Shown here in pieces: positions 52,535-61,820 of a DNA stretch of 64,000 bases. A program made the translations under genes and the position numbers. The notes under the pieces were generated by a model, which searched no databases, was not told where the DNA came from, and worked only from the letters and a program-made list of their open reading frames with translations. Origin of the DNA: Bradyrhizobium mercantei (GTDB lineage Bacteria > Pseudomonadota > Alphaproteobacteria > Rhizobiales > Xanthobacteraceae); the NCBI RefSeq assembly GCF_001982635.1, contig NZ_MKFI01000001.1, positions 674,774 to 738,773 on the forward strand, given 5' to 3'. Positions within the stretch are counted from its first letter, which is position 1; the number at the start of each line of letters is the position of its first letter.

Positions 52535-53749
52535 TCACTTCACAAGATTGCAGCCACCTTCACTTTCAGGGCGGAATGCCTTGTCGCCGGGGATCGTCGA
52601 GATCCTCTCGTAATAATCCCAAGGCGCCTTGCTCGCGGACGGCGCTTTTACCCGATAGAGAGCCAAGTCGTAGATCACGCGACCGTCCGCTCGTATCCGT
52701 GCTGGACGACCGAAGAAGTCGACAGGCAGGCTGCGCATCTTCGCGTTTACCGTCTTGGCCTCGTCGGTGCCTGCCGCCTCGACAGCCTTGAGATAGTGCT
52801 TCACCGACGCGTACGTCGCCGCCTGCAGCTTGGTCGGCATCCGCTTCTCGATCGCGAAGAAGCGCTTTGCGAATGCGCGCGTACCGTCATCATCGTCCCA
52901 ATAATATTGGGATGCGAGATACATACCCTGCGCATCCTTCAATCCCACCGAATGCACGTCAGCGATGAACGTCAGCAATCCGACGATCGTCTGACCGGCC
53001 TCCTGCAGACCGAATTCGTGCGCCTGCTTCACCGCATTGATAGTGTCCGAACCGGTACTGGCGAGCGCAATGACCTTGGCCCCCGATGATTGTGCGGTCA
53101 ACAGAAAGGACGAAAAGTCCGGCGTGCCGTAGGGGTACCGGACGCTGCCGACAACCTTGCCACCGCTCTTCACCAGCGCGTCCGAGGCATCACGCAACAT
53201 GGCCGTGCCGAAGGAATAATCGACCGCGACAAAGAACCAGTCTTTTCCAAGACGAGTGCTGACGTCGGGCACGATGCCCTTCGAAAGCACGTAGGTGTCG
53301 TCGGCCCAGTGCGTGATGATGGGAGAGCAATTTGGCCCTGTGAGATCCGACGTAGCCGCTCCCGAGATCAACACTGAACGATTGCTCTGCGTAGCCAAAC
53401 CGGCAACCGCCAGTCCGACGGAACTGATTGCCAGGTCCGTGATGGCGTCGACCTGCTCGAGATCGAACCACTTGCGCGCTACCGATACCGCGACGTCGGG
53501 CTTGTTCTGATGGTCTGCCGAGACGATTTCGATCGGCTTGCCCAACACCTTGTTGTTGAAGTCTTCCGCGGCAAGCTTCGCTGCCGTGACAGATCCCGGA
53601 CCGCCGAGATCCTTGCCTCCACCGTAATCACCGAGAACGCCGATCTTGACGACCTCATCGGAAATTCCGCCTGAGGCGGACTGGGCAGAGCTTTGTAGCG
53701 GCGCAAGTGCTGCGGCAACGAACAGGGCCGCTCCGAGGCTGTTCCGCAT
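52535..53749 (-). CDS. ABC transporter substrate-binding protein, LivK type (orphan)
   Basis: A 404-residue periplasmic protein. The signal peptide (MRNSLGAALFVAAALAPLQSSAQ) is followed by VVKIGVLGDYGGGKDLGGPGSV, then a type I fold with SVRYPYGTPDFSSFLLTAQSSGA. The ATG at 53749 follows GGGAGG at 11 bases; the frame to 53797 would read through the operator. It has no permease or ATPase beside it and is closed off by a terminator, so it must use another importer, perhaps livHMGF at 20879. Confidence 0.9.
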   Translation of the reverse strand: MRNSLGAALFVAAALAPLQSSAQSASGGISDEVVKIGVLGDYGGGKDLGGPGSVTAAKLAAEDFNNKVLGKPIEIVSADHQNKPDVAVSVARKWFDLEQVDAITDLAISSVGLAVAGLATQSNRSVLISGAATSDLTGPNCSPIITHWADDTYVLSKGIVPDVSTRLGKDWFFVAVDYSFGTAMLRDASDALVKSGGKVVGSVRYPYGTPDFSSFLLTAQSSGAKVIALASTGSDTINAVKQAHEFGLQEAGQTIVGLLTFIADVHSVGLKDAQGMYLASQYYWDDDDGTRAFAKRFFAIEKRMPTKLQAATYASVKHYLKAVEAAGTDEAKTVNAKMRSLPVDFFGRPARIRADGRVIYDLALYRVKAPSASKAPWDYYERISTIPGDKAFRPESEGGCNLVK

Positions 53750-53770
53750 CGGTTTGTGTACCTCCCTTTT

Positions 53771-53787
53771 TGTCCATCTGATGGACA
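53771..53787. promoter_or_regulatory. Operator copy 9, perfect
   Basis: TGTCCATCTGATGGACA, 7-base arms, 21 bases before the orphan LivK-type gene, with an extra TGTCC on the plus strand at 53791. The promoter TTGACG/TAACAA lies directly upstream on the minus strand. Confidence 0.78.
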
Positions 53788-53799
53788 TTATGTCCATAT

Positions 53800-53828
53800 T
53801 TGTTAGCCTGCCTTTGCTCGAACGTCAA
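53800..53828 (-). promoter_or_regulatory. Predicted promoter of the orphan LivK-type gene
   Basis: On the minus strand TTGACG (53823-53828), 17 bases, TAACAA (53800-53805). The operator begins 12 bases after the -10, that is, at about the transcription start. Confidence 0.6.
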
Positions 53829-53871
53829 CACCGCGGTTGGAGTCCGTCGTGTGGACGTTCGGGTATTATGG

Positions 53872-54912
53872 TCAGGGGTTGTAGGGCCCGAGAGCCTTGC
53901 TGGCGCGATCCGCGAATTCGAAATCCAAGAGATCCTTGACTTCGGTTTTCCCTTGAATGAGCCCCCGCCCTTTGAAGAACGCATAAGCTTCCTGGAGCTT
54001 ACCGAGGTCGGGCCTCCCGTCGGGATCGCAACCGCTCGGATTCATCGCTCTGATCAGCGAAGCATCCTTCACTTCGAAGAAGCCGAGATAGGCCTTGATG
54101 ACCTTCTCGCCCAACGGACCTGCGTCGAGCTGGCCGTTACGATACGCATCGTTCACGAGCCGGCAGCCGCGCAGGAAGGCGCGCATGAATCCATCGGCGG
54201 CTTTGCTACGCTTCTTCATGAAGGAGTCCGCATAGATCATCACGCCGAGATTCCCGTTGGGATCCACCTTGTCGCCGCGCGCGATCTCTACGCCCGAGCC
54301 GCTCTTGAGCGCGAAGGTGGCATGCGGCTCGGTGAAGAAGCCCGCATCGATCGCCTTGTTCGCAAGTGCGGCGATCATGTCGGAATGGCCGAGATAGGTC
54401 GGATCGATGTCTTCGTATGAAAGTCCACCTAATTTGAGGACCTGATTGAGTGTCGATTCGGCGGGGCCGCCTTTCGATTGCGTGCCGATCCGAAGACCCT
54501 TTAGGTCGGCGTACCCCTTGTAGCGGCCGCTGTCGTAGATGTCCTTGCGCAACAGCAGGCGATAGTAGCCGAAACCGGGTCTCATCGATCCGCGATCGGA
54601 CACGATCTTGAACTCGACTCCGCGGTTGGACAGGTTGTACAGACCGGCGGCCACGATGCCGGCAGCGATGTCGAGTTGGCCGGTACCAAGGGGCGCGACC
54701 ATCTGGGCCCCCGACTTGAAGGGAACGATTTCCAGGCTAAGCCCCTCCTTCTCGAAGAAGCCTTCCTGAAGAGCGAGATACATCGGGAGGTCGCTGGTCG
54801 TGCCGAGAACGCCGATCTTCACCGTCTCGGCGGCACGACATTGCGCGCCCAAGAAAAGCAATCCCGTGATGGTGATTGCCATAACTCTGTTGATGAAATG
54901 GGGAGAAAACAT
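53872..54912 (-). CDS. ABC transporter substrate-binding protein, NitT/TauT family (orphan paralogue)
   Basis: A 346-residue periplasmic protein with a signal peptide (cleavage near CRA-AE). It shares long blocks with the protein at 62720: FKSGAQMVAPLGTGQLD, IGTQSKGG, EPHAT, RAFLRGCRL, SGCDPDG and FFKGRGLIQG, so the two are close paralogues. No ATPase or permease lies beside this copy; it may use the importer at 60980-62696. GGAGGAG lies about 10 bases before the ATG. A shared operator is 31 bases upstream. Confidence 0.91.
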   Translation of the reverse strand: MFSPHFINRVMAITITGLLFLGAQCRAAETVKIGVLGTTSDLPMYLALQEGFFEKEGLSLEIVPFKSGAQMVAPLGTGQLDIAAGIVAAGLYNLSNRGVEFKIVSDRGSMRPGFGYYRLLLRKDIYDSGRYKGYADLKGLRIGTQSKGGPAESTLNQVLKLGGLSYEDIDPTYLGHSDMIAALANKAIDAGFFTEPHATFALKSGSGVEIARGDKVDPNGNLGVMIYADSFMKKRSKAADGFMRAFLRGCRLVNDAYRNGQLDAGPLGEKVIKAYLGFFEVKDASLIRAMNPSGCDPDGRPDLGKLQEAYAFFKGRGLIQGKTEVKDLLDFEFADRASKALGPYNP

Positions 54913-54943
54913 CGGTCCGGCGCTCCTCCAAGCATTTATGTTT

Positions 54944-54960
54944 TGTCCACGTGATGGACA
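54944..54960. promoter_or_regulatory. Operator copy 10, perfect, in a divergent region
   Basis: TGTCCACGTGATGGACA lies 31 bases from the orphan NitT/TauT gene (minus) and 93 from the first ThDP gene (plus), so it may control both. A minus-strand TTGACA is at 55004-55009 and TTATAC at 54978-54983, spacing 20. Confidence 0.75.
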
Positions 54961-55053
54961 TTTATTTCATTGCGCGTGTATAAGGGACGCCCCGGCCGGC
55001 GGTTGTCAACCCGTCCTAAAGTCGCCGGAGTTCCACGTGCGGGAGTTTCCAGC

Positions 55054-56766
55054 GTGCCCACGACAAGCAGCGCCCTTCTCGAAGCGTTTTCGGAGCAAGG
55101 GATGTCCTATCTTTTTGCGAATTTCGGGAGCGACCATCCCGCCGTCATAGAAGCGATTGCGGAAGCCCGGGCGACCGGCCGCAAAATCCCCTCGGTGATC
55201 ACTTGTCCGAATGAAATGGTCGGCATGAGTGCCGCTCATGGCTACTGGCAAGCGAGCGGACAACCTCAGGCTACTCTGGTGCACGTCGAATGTGGAACGC
55301 AGGCTCTCGCCGGCGCCGTTCACAATGCCGCAAAAGGCCGTGCGCCGATCATGATATTCGCTGGCGCCTCGCCCGTGACGCAGGAGGGTGAGCTCAAGGG
55401 TAGCCGGAACGAATTCATCCACTGGATCCAGGACGTCCACGATCAACGAGGAATCGTCCGCGGGTACGTCAAGTATGATGCCGAGCTAAAGAGCGCAAAG
55501 AACGTTAAGAGCATGGTACATCGCGCCATGCAGTTTGCCCTCTCCGAACCGCAGGGTCCCGTCTATTTGATGGGCGCGCGGGAAATCATGGAAGAGACAA
55601 CTGATCCACTTCCCGACACCACCGCCTCCTGGAAGGCCATGGCCTCGTCGGCTCTCGCCGACGACGCTATCAAGGAGATCGGTCTCAATTTGCTCGAAGC
55701 TCGCCGGCCTCTCCTGATAACGTCCTATGTAGGTCGGAAACCTCTCGCCGTCACCGCTCTCGTCGAGTTTTGCCGCGCGGCAGGGATCGGAGTGCTCGAT
55801 TCCGTGCCGACCTGGCTTAACTATCCCCACGACGATGAGCTCTATCTTGGGAGCCAATGGAACGAAGTACGTCAAAGCCCGCTCCTCGCGGAAGCGGACG
55901 TCATCGTCGTCGTGGATTGCGACGTTCCCTGGATTCCGTCCGTATCCCGCCCGCGACCGGACGCGAAGATCTTCCACATCGATACCGACCCGCTTAAGGA
56001 ACAGATGCCGCTCTGGCATATCGGCGCAACGGCTTCGTTCCGGGCGGACGCAGAAGTCGCCCTCCGGCAACTGACGCACTGGCTGCGATCGGCACGCATC
56101 GATTCCGAAGTCGTAAGGAAGCGCATCGCGCATTACACCGAAATTCATCGGATGCGGCGAGAAGCGCTGGCGGCAGCCGAAGCCATGCCCAAAAGCTCAA
56201 TCACAGTCGAATATCTCGTCTCATGCTTGAGGAAACATGCTCCTACTCAGACGGTGTTTCTCAATGAGACCATTACGAACTACAAGATCGTAACCGATCA
56301 CCTCATGCCGACTGTGCCGGGCTCGCTGCTCTTCAGCGGGGGCGGTTCGCTGGGCTGGAGCGGAGGAGCCGCAGTCGGCGTGAAGCTTGCGCGCCCCGAA
56401 GCCACGGTGGTCGCCATTTGCGGAGACGGATCGTACATGTTTTCCGTCCCGTCCTCCGTGCACTGGATGGCTCGCCGCTATCAGACGCCATTCCTCCAAG
56501 TCGTCCTCAACAATCGTGGCTGGAAATCGCCCAAGCGGGCTGCTCTGGCACTTCATCCGGATGGATACGCATCTCGCGCCAATCAGTTGGACACCGGCTT
56601 CGATCCTGTTCCGGATTACGCTGGAATCGCGGCCGCGGCCGGCGGAGCCTGGGCGAAGAAGGTCAAGGATCCAGCGGAGGTCGACGAGGCTGTAGTGGAG
56701 GCCTACCGAGTTGTGCGAGACGAGGGACGCTGCGCCGTCCTGGACGTCTGGCTCGATCACCTATGA
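55054..56766 (+). CDS. Thiamine pyrophosphate-dependent enzyme (acetolactate synthase/decarboxylase family)
   Basis: A 570-residue three-domain ThDP enzyme. The catalytic Glu is E54 in CPNEMVGM; the cofactor motif CGDGSYMFSVPSSVHWMARR followed by LNN is near residue 450. The GTG at 55054 with GGGAG upstream is preferred over the longer frame from 54970, which enters the promoter region. Typical reactions are decarboxylation of a 2-oxo acid or carboligation. It heads an operon with a second ThDP enzyme and an aldehyde dehydrogenase. The HGYW in place of the usual DGYAR after the Glu is a notable difference. Confidence 0.88.
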   Translation: MPTTSSALLEAFSEQGMSYLFANFGSDHPAVIEAIAEARATGRKIPSVITCPNEMVGMSAAHGYWQASGQPQATLVHVECGTQALAGAVHNAAKGRAPIMIFAGASPVTQEGELKGSRNEFIHWIQDVHDQRGIVRGYVKYDAELKSAKNVKSMVHRAMQFALSEPQGPVYLMGAREIMEETTDPLPDTTASWKAMASSALADDAIKEIGLNLLEARRPLLITSYVGRKPLAVTALVEFCRAAGIGVLDSVPTWLNYPHDDELYLGSQWNEVRQSPLLAEADVIVVVDCDVPWIPSVSRPRPDAKIFHIDTDPLKEQMPLWHIGATASFRADAEVALRQLTHWLRSARIDSEVVRKRIAHYTEIHRMRREALAAAEAMPKSSITVEYLVSCLRKHAPTQTVFLNETITNYKIVTDHLMPTVPGSLLFSGGGSLGWSGGAAVGVKLARPEATVVAICGDGSYMFSVPSSVHWMARRYQTPFLQVVLNNRGWKSPKRAALALHPDGYASRANQLDTGFDPVPDYAGIAAAAGGAWAKKVKDPAEVDEAVVEAYRVVRDEGRCAVLDVWLDHL

Positions 56767-56874
56767 AGTCTCCGCGAGTCATCATGTCTCATCTTCGGAT
56801 ACAATATTCATCAATCGCTTCCACGAGCGAACCGAGGGCCACTCCGGCCTCGGTAAACTGAAGGGTGCAAAATC

Positions 56875-58542
56875 ATGCAGCAAACTGGCGGCGACGCACT
56901 GGCCAATCAACTCGTTTGTGAGGGCGTCAAACACGTCTTCGGCGTACCTGGAGTGCAGCTCGACTGGGCTGTGGATGGTCTCCGCAAGGTAGCGGACAAG
57001 ATCACCTACATCGTTCCGAGACACGAGCAGGCAACGTCCTACATGGCGGACGGCTACGCCCGTACGTCGGGTTCAGCGGGCGTCTGCATGGTCGTGCCGG
57101 GACCCGGACTACTGAACGCAATGGCCGGTCTATCGACTGCTTATGCTTGCAGTTCGCGGGTCGTCTGCATCTCAGGCGATATCCACTCGTCGGCCGTCGG
57201 GAAGGGCCTGGGACTTCTGCACGAAATCCGCAACCAGTCCTCCATCCTCGGATCGGTAACGAAGTGGCACGGACGGGCCGATCGTCCGGTTGAAGTGCCG
57301 GACCTCATCCGCCGCGCCTTTCGCGAACTGGAATCTGGCAGACCCCTACCCGTCGGTCTTGAAATCCCGCACGATGTGCTGAGCGCAACCGCCGACCTTG
57401 GCGTGATCGATCCCACTCCGGCGACGAAGCAGCCCGTCGACGAACATCAGATCGAACGTGCGGCTGCTCTCCTGGACGCGGCCAGATTTCCGATCATCTA
57501 CGTGGGCGGAGGCGTGCTCGCCGGCCGCGCATCGGCCGCGCTCGCATCGTTCGCAGAAAAGTTGCAGATGCCGGTTGTGATGGGAGAAAACGGACGGGGT
57601 GCCATTTCGGACAGACACCCCCTCGCCTTGAACACTTTGGATGGACGCGCGGTCTTTCCGCACGCCGATGTGGTTCTGGTGGTCGGCAGCAGGTTCGTGG
57701 ATACGGCCATGGGCAAGCCCTCTTGGCCTGCGGATGGCAAGAAAAAATTCATCTTCGTAAACCTCGATCCAGACGCGTGGGCATCTCCGCGAACCTGCGA
57801 TGTGTCCGTTGAAGCGGACTGTGCGGCCGCCTTGCGGGCGCTCGAGAATGCCTGCTCGAAGCGGCCGGCCCTATCCGTCGATCTCGGGAGGGCGCGTCGA
57901 TGGGCAGGCACGCAAATGGAGGAGATCGAGCCGCAAGGAGCATGGGTCAGAGCTCTGCGCGAGGGCATTCCGGATGATGGGATCCTCGTCAACGAACTCA
58001 CACAGGTCGGATATTTCGCCCGCCTTGCCTACCCTGTCTACGAACCCGGTACGTTCATCACGCCCGGGTACCAAGGCACACTCGGCTATGGTTTTCCCAC
58101 GGCGCTTGGCGCCGCTGTCGCGAATCCAGAACGCATCGTAGTCAGCATCAACGGCGACGGCGGCTTCGGTTGGAATCTTCAGGAACTGGCCACGGCCCGC
58201 AAGTACGATCTCAACGTCGTCATTGTGATCTTCAACGATGGTCATTTCGGAAACGTTCGAAAGATGCAGCAAGATCAGTTCGGAAAAGAGTTCGGGGTCG
58301 AATTGCTCAACCCGAAATACGACCGCTTGGCGGACGCATTCGAAATCCCCTACGAACGGGCCGACGATCCGCAACAATTGCTGGCGCTCCTCAAGAAGCG
58401 CCGTGGCGAACGAGGCCCCGTCCTCGTGGAGGCTCGCGTCGCGCCGATGCCGAGCCCTTGGCACCTGTTGCGGCTTGTTCCCCCGCCCTTTGCCGCTGGT
58501 GGAAAGACCCCGGACGCCGCAAGTGTCATCGACCCGAAGTGA
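56875..58542 (+). CDS. Thiamine pyrophosphate-dependent enzyme (second copy)
   Basis: A 555-residue ThDP enzyme with E51 in VPRHEQATSYMADGYAR and the cofactor motif INGDGGFGWNLQELATARKYDLNVVIVIFN near residue 425. AAGGG lies before the ATG, 108 bases after the first ThDP gene. Closest families by feel are benzaldehyde lyase, benzoylformate decarboxylase and acetolactate synthase. With the following aldehyde dehydrogenase, decarboxylation of an aryl 2-oxo acid to an aldehyde is plausible. It differs widely from the first ThDP protein. Confidence 0.9.
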   Translation: MQQTGGDALANQLVCEGVKHVFGVPGVQLDWAVDGLRKVADKITYIVPRHEQATSYMADGYARTSGSAGVCMVVPGPGLLNAMAGLSTAYACSSRVVCISGDIHSSAVGKGLGLLHEIRNQSSILGSVTKWHGRADRPVEVPDLIRRAFRELESGRPLPVGLEIPHDVLSATADLGVIDPTPATKQPVDEHQIERAAALLDAARFPIIYVGGGVLAGRASAALASFAEKLQMPVVMGENGRGAISDRHPLALNTLDGRAVFPHADVVLVVGSRFVDTAMGKPSWPADGKKKFIFVNLDPDAWASPRTCDVSVEADCAAALRALENACSKRPALSVDLGRARRWAGTQMEEIEPQGAWVRALREGIPDDGILVNELTQVGYFARLAYPVYEPGTFITPGYQGTLGYGFPTALGAAVANPERIVVSINGDGGFGWNLQELATARKYDLNVVIVIFNDGHFGNVRKMQQDQFGKEFGVELLNPKYDRLADAFEIPYERADDPQQLLALLKKRRGERGPVLVEARVAPMPSPWHLLRLVPPPFAAGGKTPDAASVIDPK

Positions 58543-58549
58543 GGCCCAA

Positions 58550-59980
58550 ATGAACAGAATCAGCGATAACTACATCGATGGGAAGTGGTCCAAGGCGAAC
58601 GGCTCAGATAGCACTCAGATCGTAAATCCGACGACGGAAGCCGAAATCGGCACGGTCGCTTACGGATCGCCTACGGATGTCGCTGCAGCCGCTCAATCCG
58701 CAGCCAAGGCCCTCTCGGTCTGGAGTTCCACACCTCCAGACGCGCGAGCTGCGGTCCTCGAGCGAAGTCTCAAAGAGATTGAGGCTCGCTCGGACGCCTT
58801 GGTCGAGTCGATGGCAAGGGAAATCGGCGTACCGATATGGTTCGGAAAACTGCTGCAACTCCCGATGCCGCTTCGAAACGGTGCCGTCGCCATCGATACC
58901 ATTCGCACGATGCGTTGGAGCGAGTTCATGGGAACCTCGCTGGTTAGCCGCGTACCGGTGGGCGTGATCGGCGCCATCACCCCTTGGAATGCCCCGCTGC
59001 ACCAGATTGTCGCGAAGGTCATCGCCGCGCTCGCGGCCGGCTGCACGATTGTCCTGAAGCCGAGTGAGATCGCCCCGACGACGGCGGTTCTTTTTGCGGA
59101 TTCCCTCGCTGCCGCCGGTCTTCCGCCCGGCGTATTCAACATGGTTTGGGGTGGCCCGGAAATCGGCTCTGCGATCTGCAACAGCCCGAGCATCGACATG
59201 GTCAGCTTCACCGGATCGGAGCGCGCGGGCATGGCGGTAGCTGAGGCAGCCGGTCGGCAGGGCAAACGCGTGGTGCTCGAGCTCGGCGGCAAATCTGCCG
59301 CGATCATCATGGATGATGCTCCATTGGAGAAAGCCATACCAGCCGTCTTGACGTCATGCTTTGCAAACAGCGGCCAGACGTGCGTCGCCCAGTCTCGCAT
59401 GATCGTCCCGCGTCGATCCCTCGGCGAGATCGAGGACCGCTGCCGCGCTGCGATGAAGACCTGGACCATCGGCGACCCACTCCAGGAAGCTACACGCCTG
59501 GGTCCCGTAGCTACCTCCTCACAGTACCGGCGCGTCATGGAGTACATCGCGCGAGGCGCCGCAGAAGGTGCAGAAGCGATCGGGGCCGACGGCACTCGCA
59601 ACGAGCCCGAACGCGGCTACTTCGTTTCCCCTACCGTATTTTCGAAAGTCGATCCTTCGATGACTATCGCAAAGGAGGAAATCTTTGGACCGGTTCTTGC
59701 CATCATCCCCTATGAAGACGAACGCGACGCTATCGCCATCGCGAACGACTCCGTCTACGGCCTGTCGGGCAGTGTCTGGAGCGTGGACCAGGAGCGCGCG
59801 TTGCGCGTCGCAAGCTCGCTTCGAACCGGGCAGGTAAGCCTCAACGGTGCGCCGCAGAACTTCCTTGCACCCTTCGGAGGCTTCAAGAAGTCCGGCTTCG
59901 GTAGGGAGAACGGCCGTTTCGGCGTGGAAGAGTTCCTGCAGTATCAGACCATCCACGGCGCACCAGGGAGTCCGACTTAG
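58550..59980 (+). CDS. Aldehyde dehydrogenase family protein
   Basis: A 476-residue aldehyde dehydrogenase. YIDGKW at the start, TPWNAPLHQIVAKVIAALAAGC, the catalytic Glu in ELGGKSA and Cys in ANSGQTCVAQSRM are all in place; EIFGPVLAIIPY and the final FGGFKKSGFGREN follow. GAGG lies 5 bases before the ATG, which starts 8 bases after the ThDP stop. It probably oxidises the aldehyde made by one of the ThDP enzymes. Confidence 0.92.
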   Translation: MNRISDNYIDGKWSKANGSDSTQIVNPTTEAEIGTVAYGSPTDVAAAAQSAAKALSVWSSTPPDARAAVLERSLKEIEARSDALVESMAREIGVPIWFGKLLQLPMPLRNGAVAIDTIRTMRWSEFMGTSLVSRVPVGVIGAITPWNAPLHQIVAKVIAALAAGCTIVLKPSEIAPTTAVLFADSLAAAGLPPGVFNMVWGGPEIGSAICNSPSIDMVSFTGSERAGMAVAEAAGRQGKRVVLELGGKSAAIIMDDAPLEKAIPAVLTSCFANSGQTCVAQSRMIVPRRSLGEIEDRCRAAMKTWTIGDPLQEATRLGPVATSSQYRRVMEYIARGAAEGAEAIGADGTRNEPERGYFVSPTVFSKVDPSMTIAKEEIFGPVLAIIPYEDERDAIAIANDSVYGLSGSVWSVDQERALRVASSLRTGQVSLNGAPQNFLAPFGGFKKSGFGRENGRFGVEEFLQYQTIHGAPGSPT

Positions 59981-59992
59981 TAGTCGGACGGC

Positions 59993-60949
59993 CTACTTGG
60001 TCCCCTCGACAAGTTTGACGAGGGGCTTCATTTTCTCCGATTGCTCCTTGAGAAAGGAGGCAAATTCCTTGGGCCCAAGAAATGCCGGCTGGCACGCGAG
60101 TCGCTCCGCGCGGGCCGCCACGTCCGCGTCTGACATAGCCTTGCCCAATGCTTCCGAATACCGCTCGACAACATCGCCAGAGAGCCCGGCAGGACCGAAC
60201 ATACCGAGCCATGCCGGCACGTCAAAGCCTTTCAAGCCCTGCTCGGCGAATGTCGGAATGTCCGGCGCGATCGAGTAGCGTTTTGCCGCGGTAACGCCGA
60301 TGGGTACCAGATTGCCTGCCTTGATCTGCTCCACCACAGAGGTCAGGTCAACGCACGCCAGTGGTAGCTGTCCTCCGATCAAATCGGTGGCAGCCGGCGC
60401 GCTTCCTCGATAAGGAACGTGCGTCAAATTGGCGCCCGTCATCTGCTTCAACACCTCTATCGAAAGGTGTTGAGAGGAGTTCACGCCGGTTGATCCGAAG
60501 CTCAGCCCCCCGGATGTCTCCTTTGACTTTGCGACTACGTCGTTGATCGTGCGTAGGCCCGACGACGGGCTCGCGACCAGGACCAAGGGAATATCGACGA
60601 GTTTCGCAAGCGTCGTAAGCTGCTTCAGAGGATCGAACGCTGGAGCGCCCGAAACGTGCGGGTTGATCACGACTGCGCCAGTCGCCCCTATCCCGATCGT
60701 TGCGCCGTCAGCGCCAGCCCGAGAAACCGCCATCAGTCCCACGGCGCCGCCGCCGCCAACCCGATTGTCGACAACGATGGTTAGTTTCATGTTGTCGGAG
60801 AGATAGTTGCCAACCATCCGCGCGATGCCATCCGACGAGGCTCCAGGCGAGAAAGGCACGATGATCGTCACGGGACCGGACGCATTTGCAAACGCATGCG
60901 ACGTCGATGCAGCGAGTGCTCCAAGCAAAACCGTTCGCCTTGAAAGCAT
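59993..60949 (-). CDS. Bug family (TctC-like) solute-binding protein
   Basis: A 318-residue tripartite-tricarboxylate-type receptor. The N-terminus MLSRRTVLLGALAAS is a signal peptide, possibly Tat; VTIIVPFSPGASSDGIARMVG is the Bug opening, with VDNRVGGGGAVGLMAVSRAGADG and LTHVPYRGSAPAATDLIGGQ further on. No TctA/TctB membrane partners are seen; instead it is the last gene of a NitT/TauT ABC operon, 30 bases after the permease. That mix is unusual. Confidence 0.92.
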   Translation of the reverse strand: MLSRRTVLLGALAASTSHAFANASGPVTIIVPFSPGASSDGIARMVGNYLSDNMKLTIVVDNRVGGGGAVGLMAVSRAGADGATIGIGATGAVVINPHVSGAPAFDPLKQLTTLAKLVDIPLVLVASPSSGLRTINDVVAKSKETSGGLSFGSTGVNSSQHLSIEVLKQMTGANLTHVPYRGSAPAATDLIGGQLPLACVDLTSVVEQIKAGNLVPIGVTAAKRYSIAPDIPTFAEQGLKGFDVPAWLGMFGPAGLSGDVVERYSEALGKAMSDADVAARAERLACQPAFLGPKEFASFLKEQSEKMKPLVKLVEGTK

Positions 60950-60979
60950 AGTGCGTCTCTCCCTCGAGATATCTTCGCC

Positions 60980-61816
60980 TTAGCGTGAGGTCGCCCAAGG
61001 CACGACGATCCGCTCGATCTCGTTGAACAAGATCGTGAGCGCGAAGCCGATGACGGCGATGACCAGAATACCCGCGTACATTGTATCGACCGCGAGGAGC
61101 TCCCACGAATTCCAGATCATGTAGCCCAAGCCTTTTTTGGCTCCGACCATCTCGGCCAACGCGATCAGCACCAGTCCGAGACCGGCGCCTAACTTGACGC
61201 CCGTCATGATGAAGGGAAGTGCACCTGGTAAGGCGATCGTACGGAAGGTCTGCCATGGCGTCGCTTTGAAGTGCGTGCCGACTTCGAAATAGACCTTGTT
61301 GATCGCCAAGACTCCGGCCAACGTGTTGATCGCCACCGGATAGAACACGCCGATCGCGACCATCGCGATCTTGGATCCCTCTCCCAGCCCGAAGATCAGC
61401 AACAGGAGAGGCAAGATGGCGCTTTTCGGGATCGGATATGTGGCCGCAATCAACGGATCGACGATCAATCTGAGCGGCCTAGAGAGCCCCATCGCGACGC
61501 CGATGAGCAAAGCGGGCACCCCACCTACGAAGAAGCCGATGGCCAACCGCTGGAGACTGGCCTCGGTGTTCGACCAGAGTTCCCCGGACACAGCGAGCGC
61601 CTTCAGTGCTTGAAAGATCGTGCTCGGGATCGGGAAATACCGTTGATCAAGCAGACCGGCGCGGCCGCAAAGCTCCCAGACGACCAGCAACATGATCGGC
61701 GAGACGATCGTCATCACGCGTTCCAGCACGGCCGGACCAAAGCTGTAACCACCCTTGCTTGTTGAAGGGGCTGACGCCACAGAAACGAAGACTGCCGGTT
61801 CGTTCGAGACTGTCAT
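60980..61816 (-). CDS. ABC transporter permease, NitT/TauT family
   Basis: A 278-residue permease with about six membrane segments and an EAA-type loop FKATPWQTFRTIALPGALPFIM near residue 190. The ATG follows GGGTAGGG; it starts 4 bases after the ATPase stop. It serves the binding protein at 62720 and perhaps the orphan paralogue at 53872. Confidence 0.93.
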   Translation of the reverse strand: MTVSNEPAVFVSVASAPSTSKGGYSFGPAVLERVMTIVSPIMLLVVWELCGRAGLLDQRYFPIPSTIFQALKALAVSGELWSNTEASLQRLAIGFFVGGVPALLIGVAMGLSRPLRLIVDPLIAATYPIPKSAILPLLLLIFGLGEGSKIAMVAIGVFYPVAINTLAGVLAINKVYFEVGTHFKATPWQTFRTIALPGALPFIMTGVKLGAGLGLVLIALAEMVGAKKGLGYMIWNSWELLAVDTMYAGILVIAVIGFALTILFNEIERIVVPWATSR

Positions 61817-61820
61817 GGCC

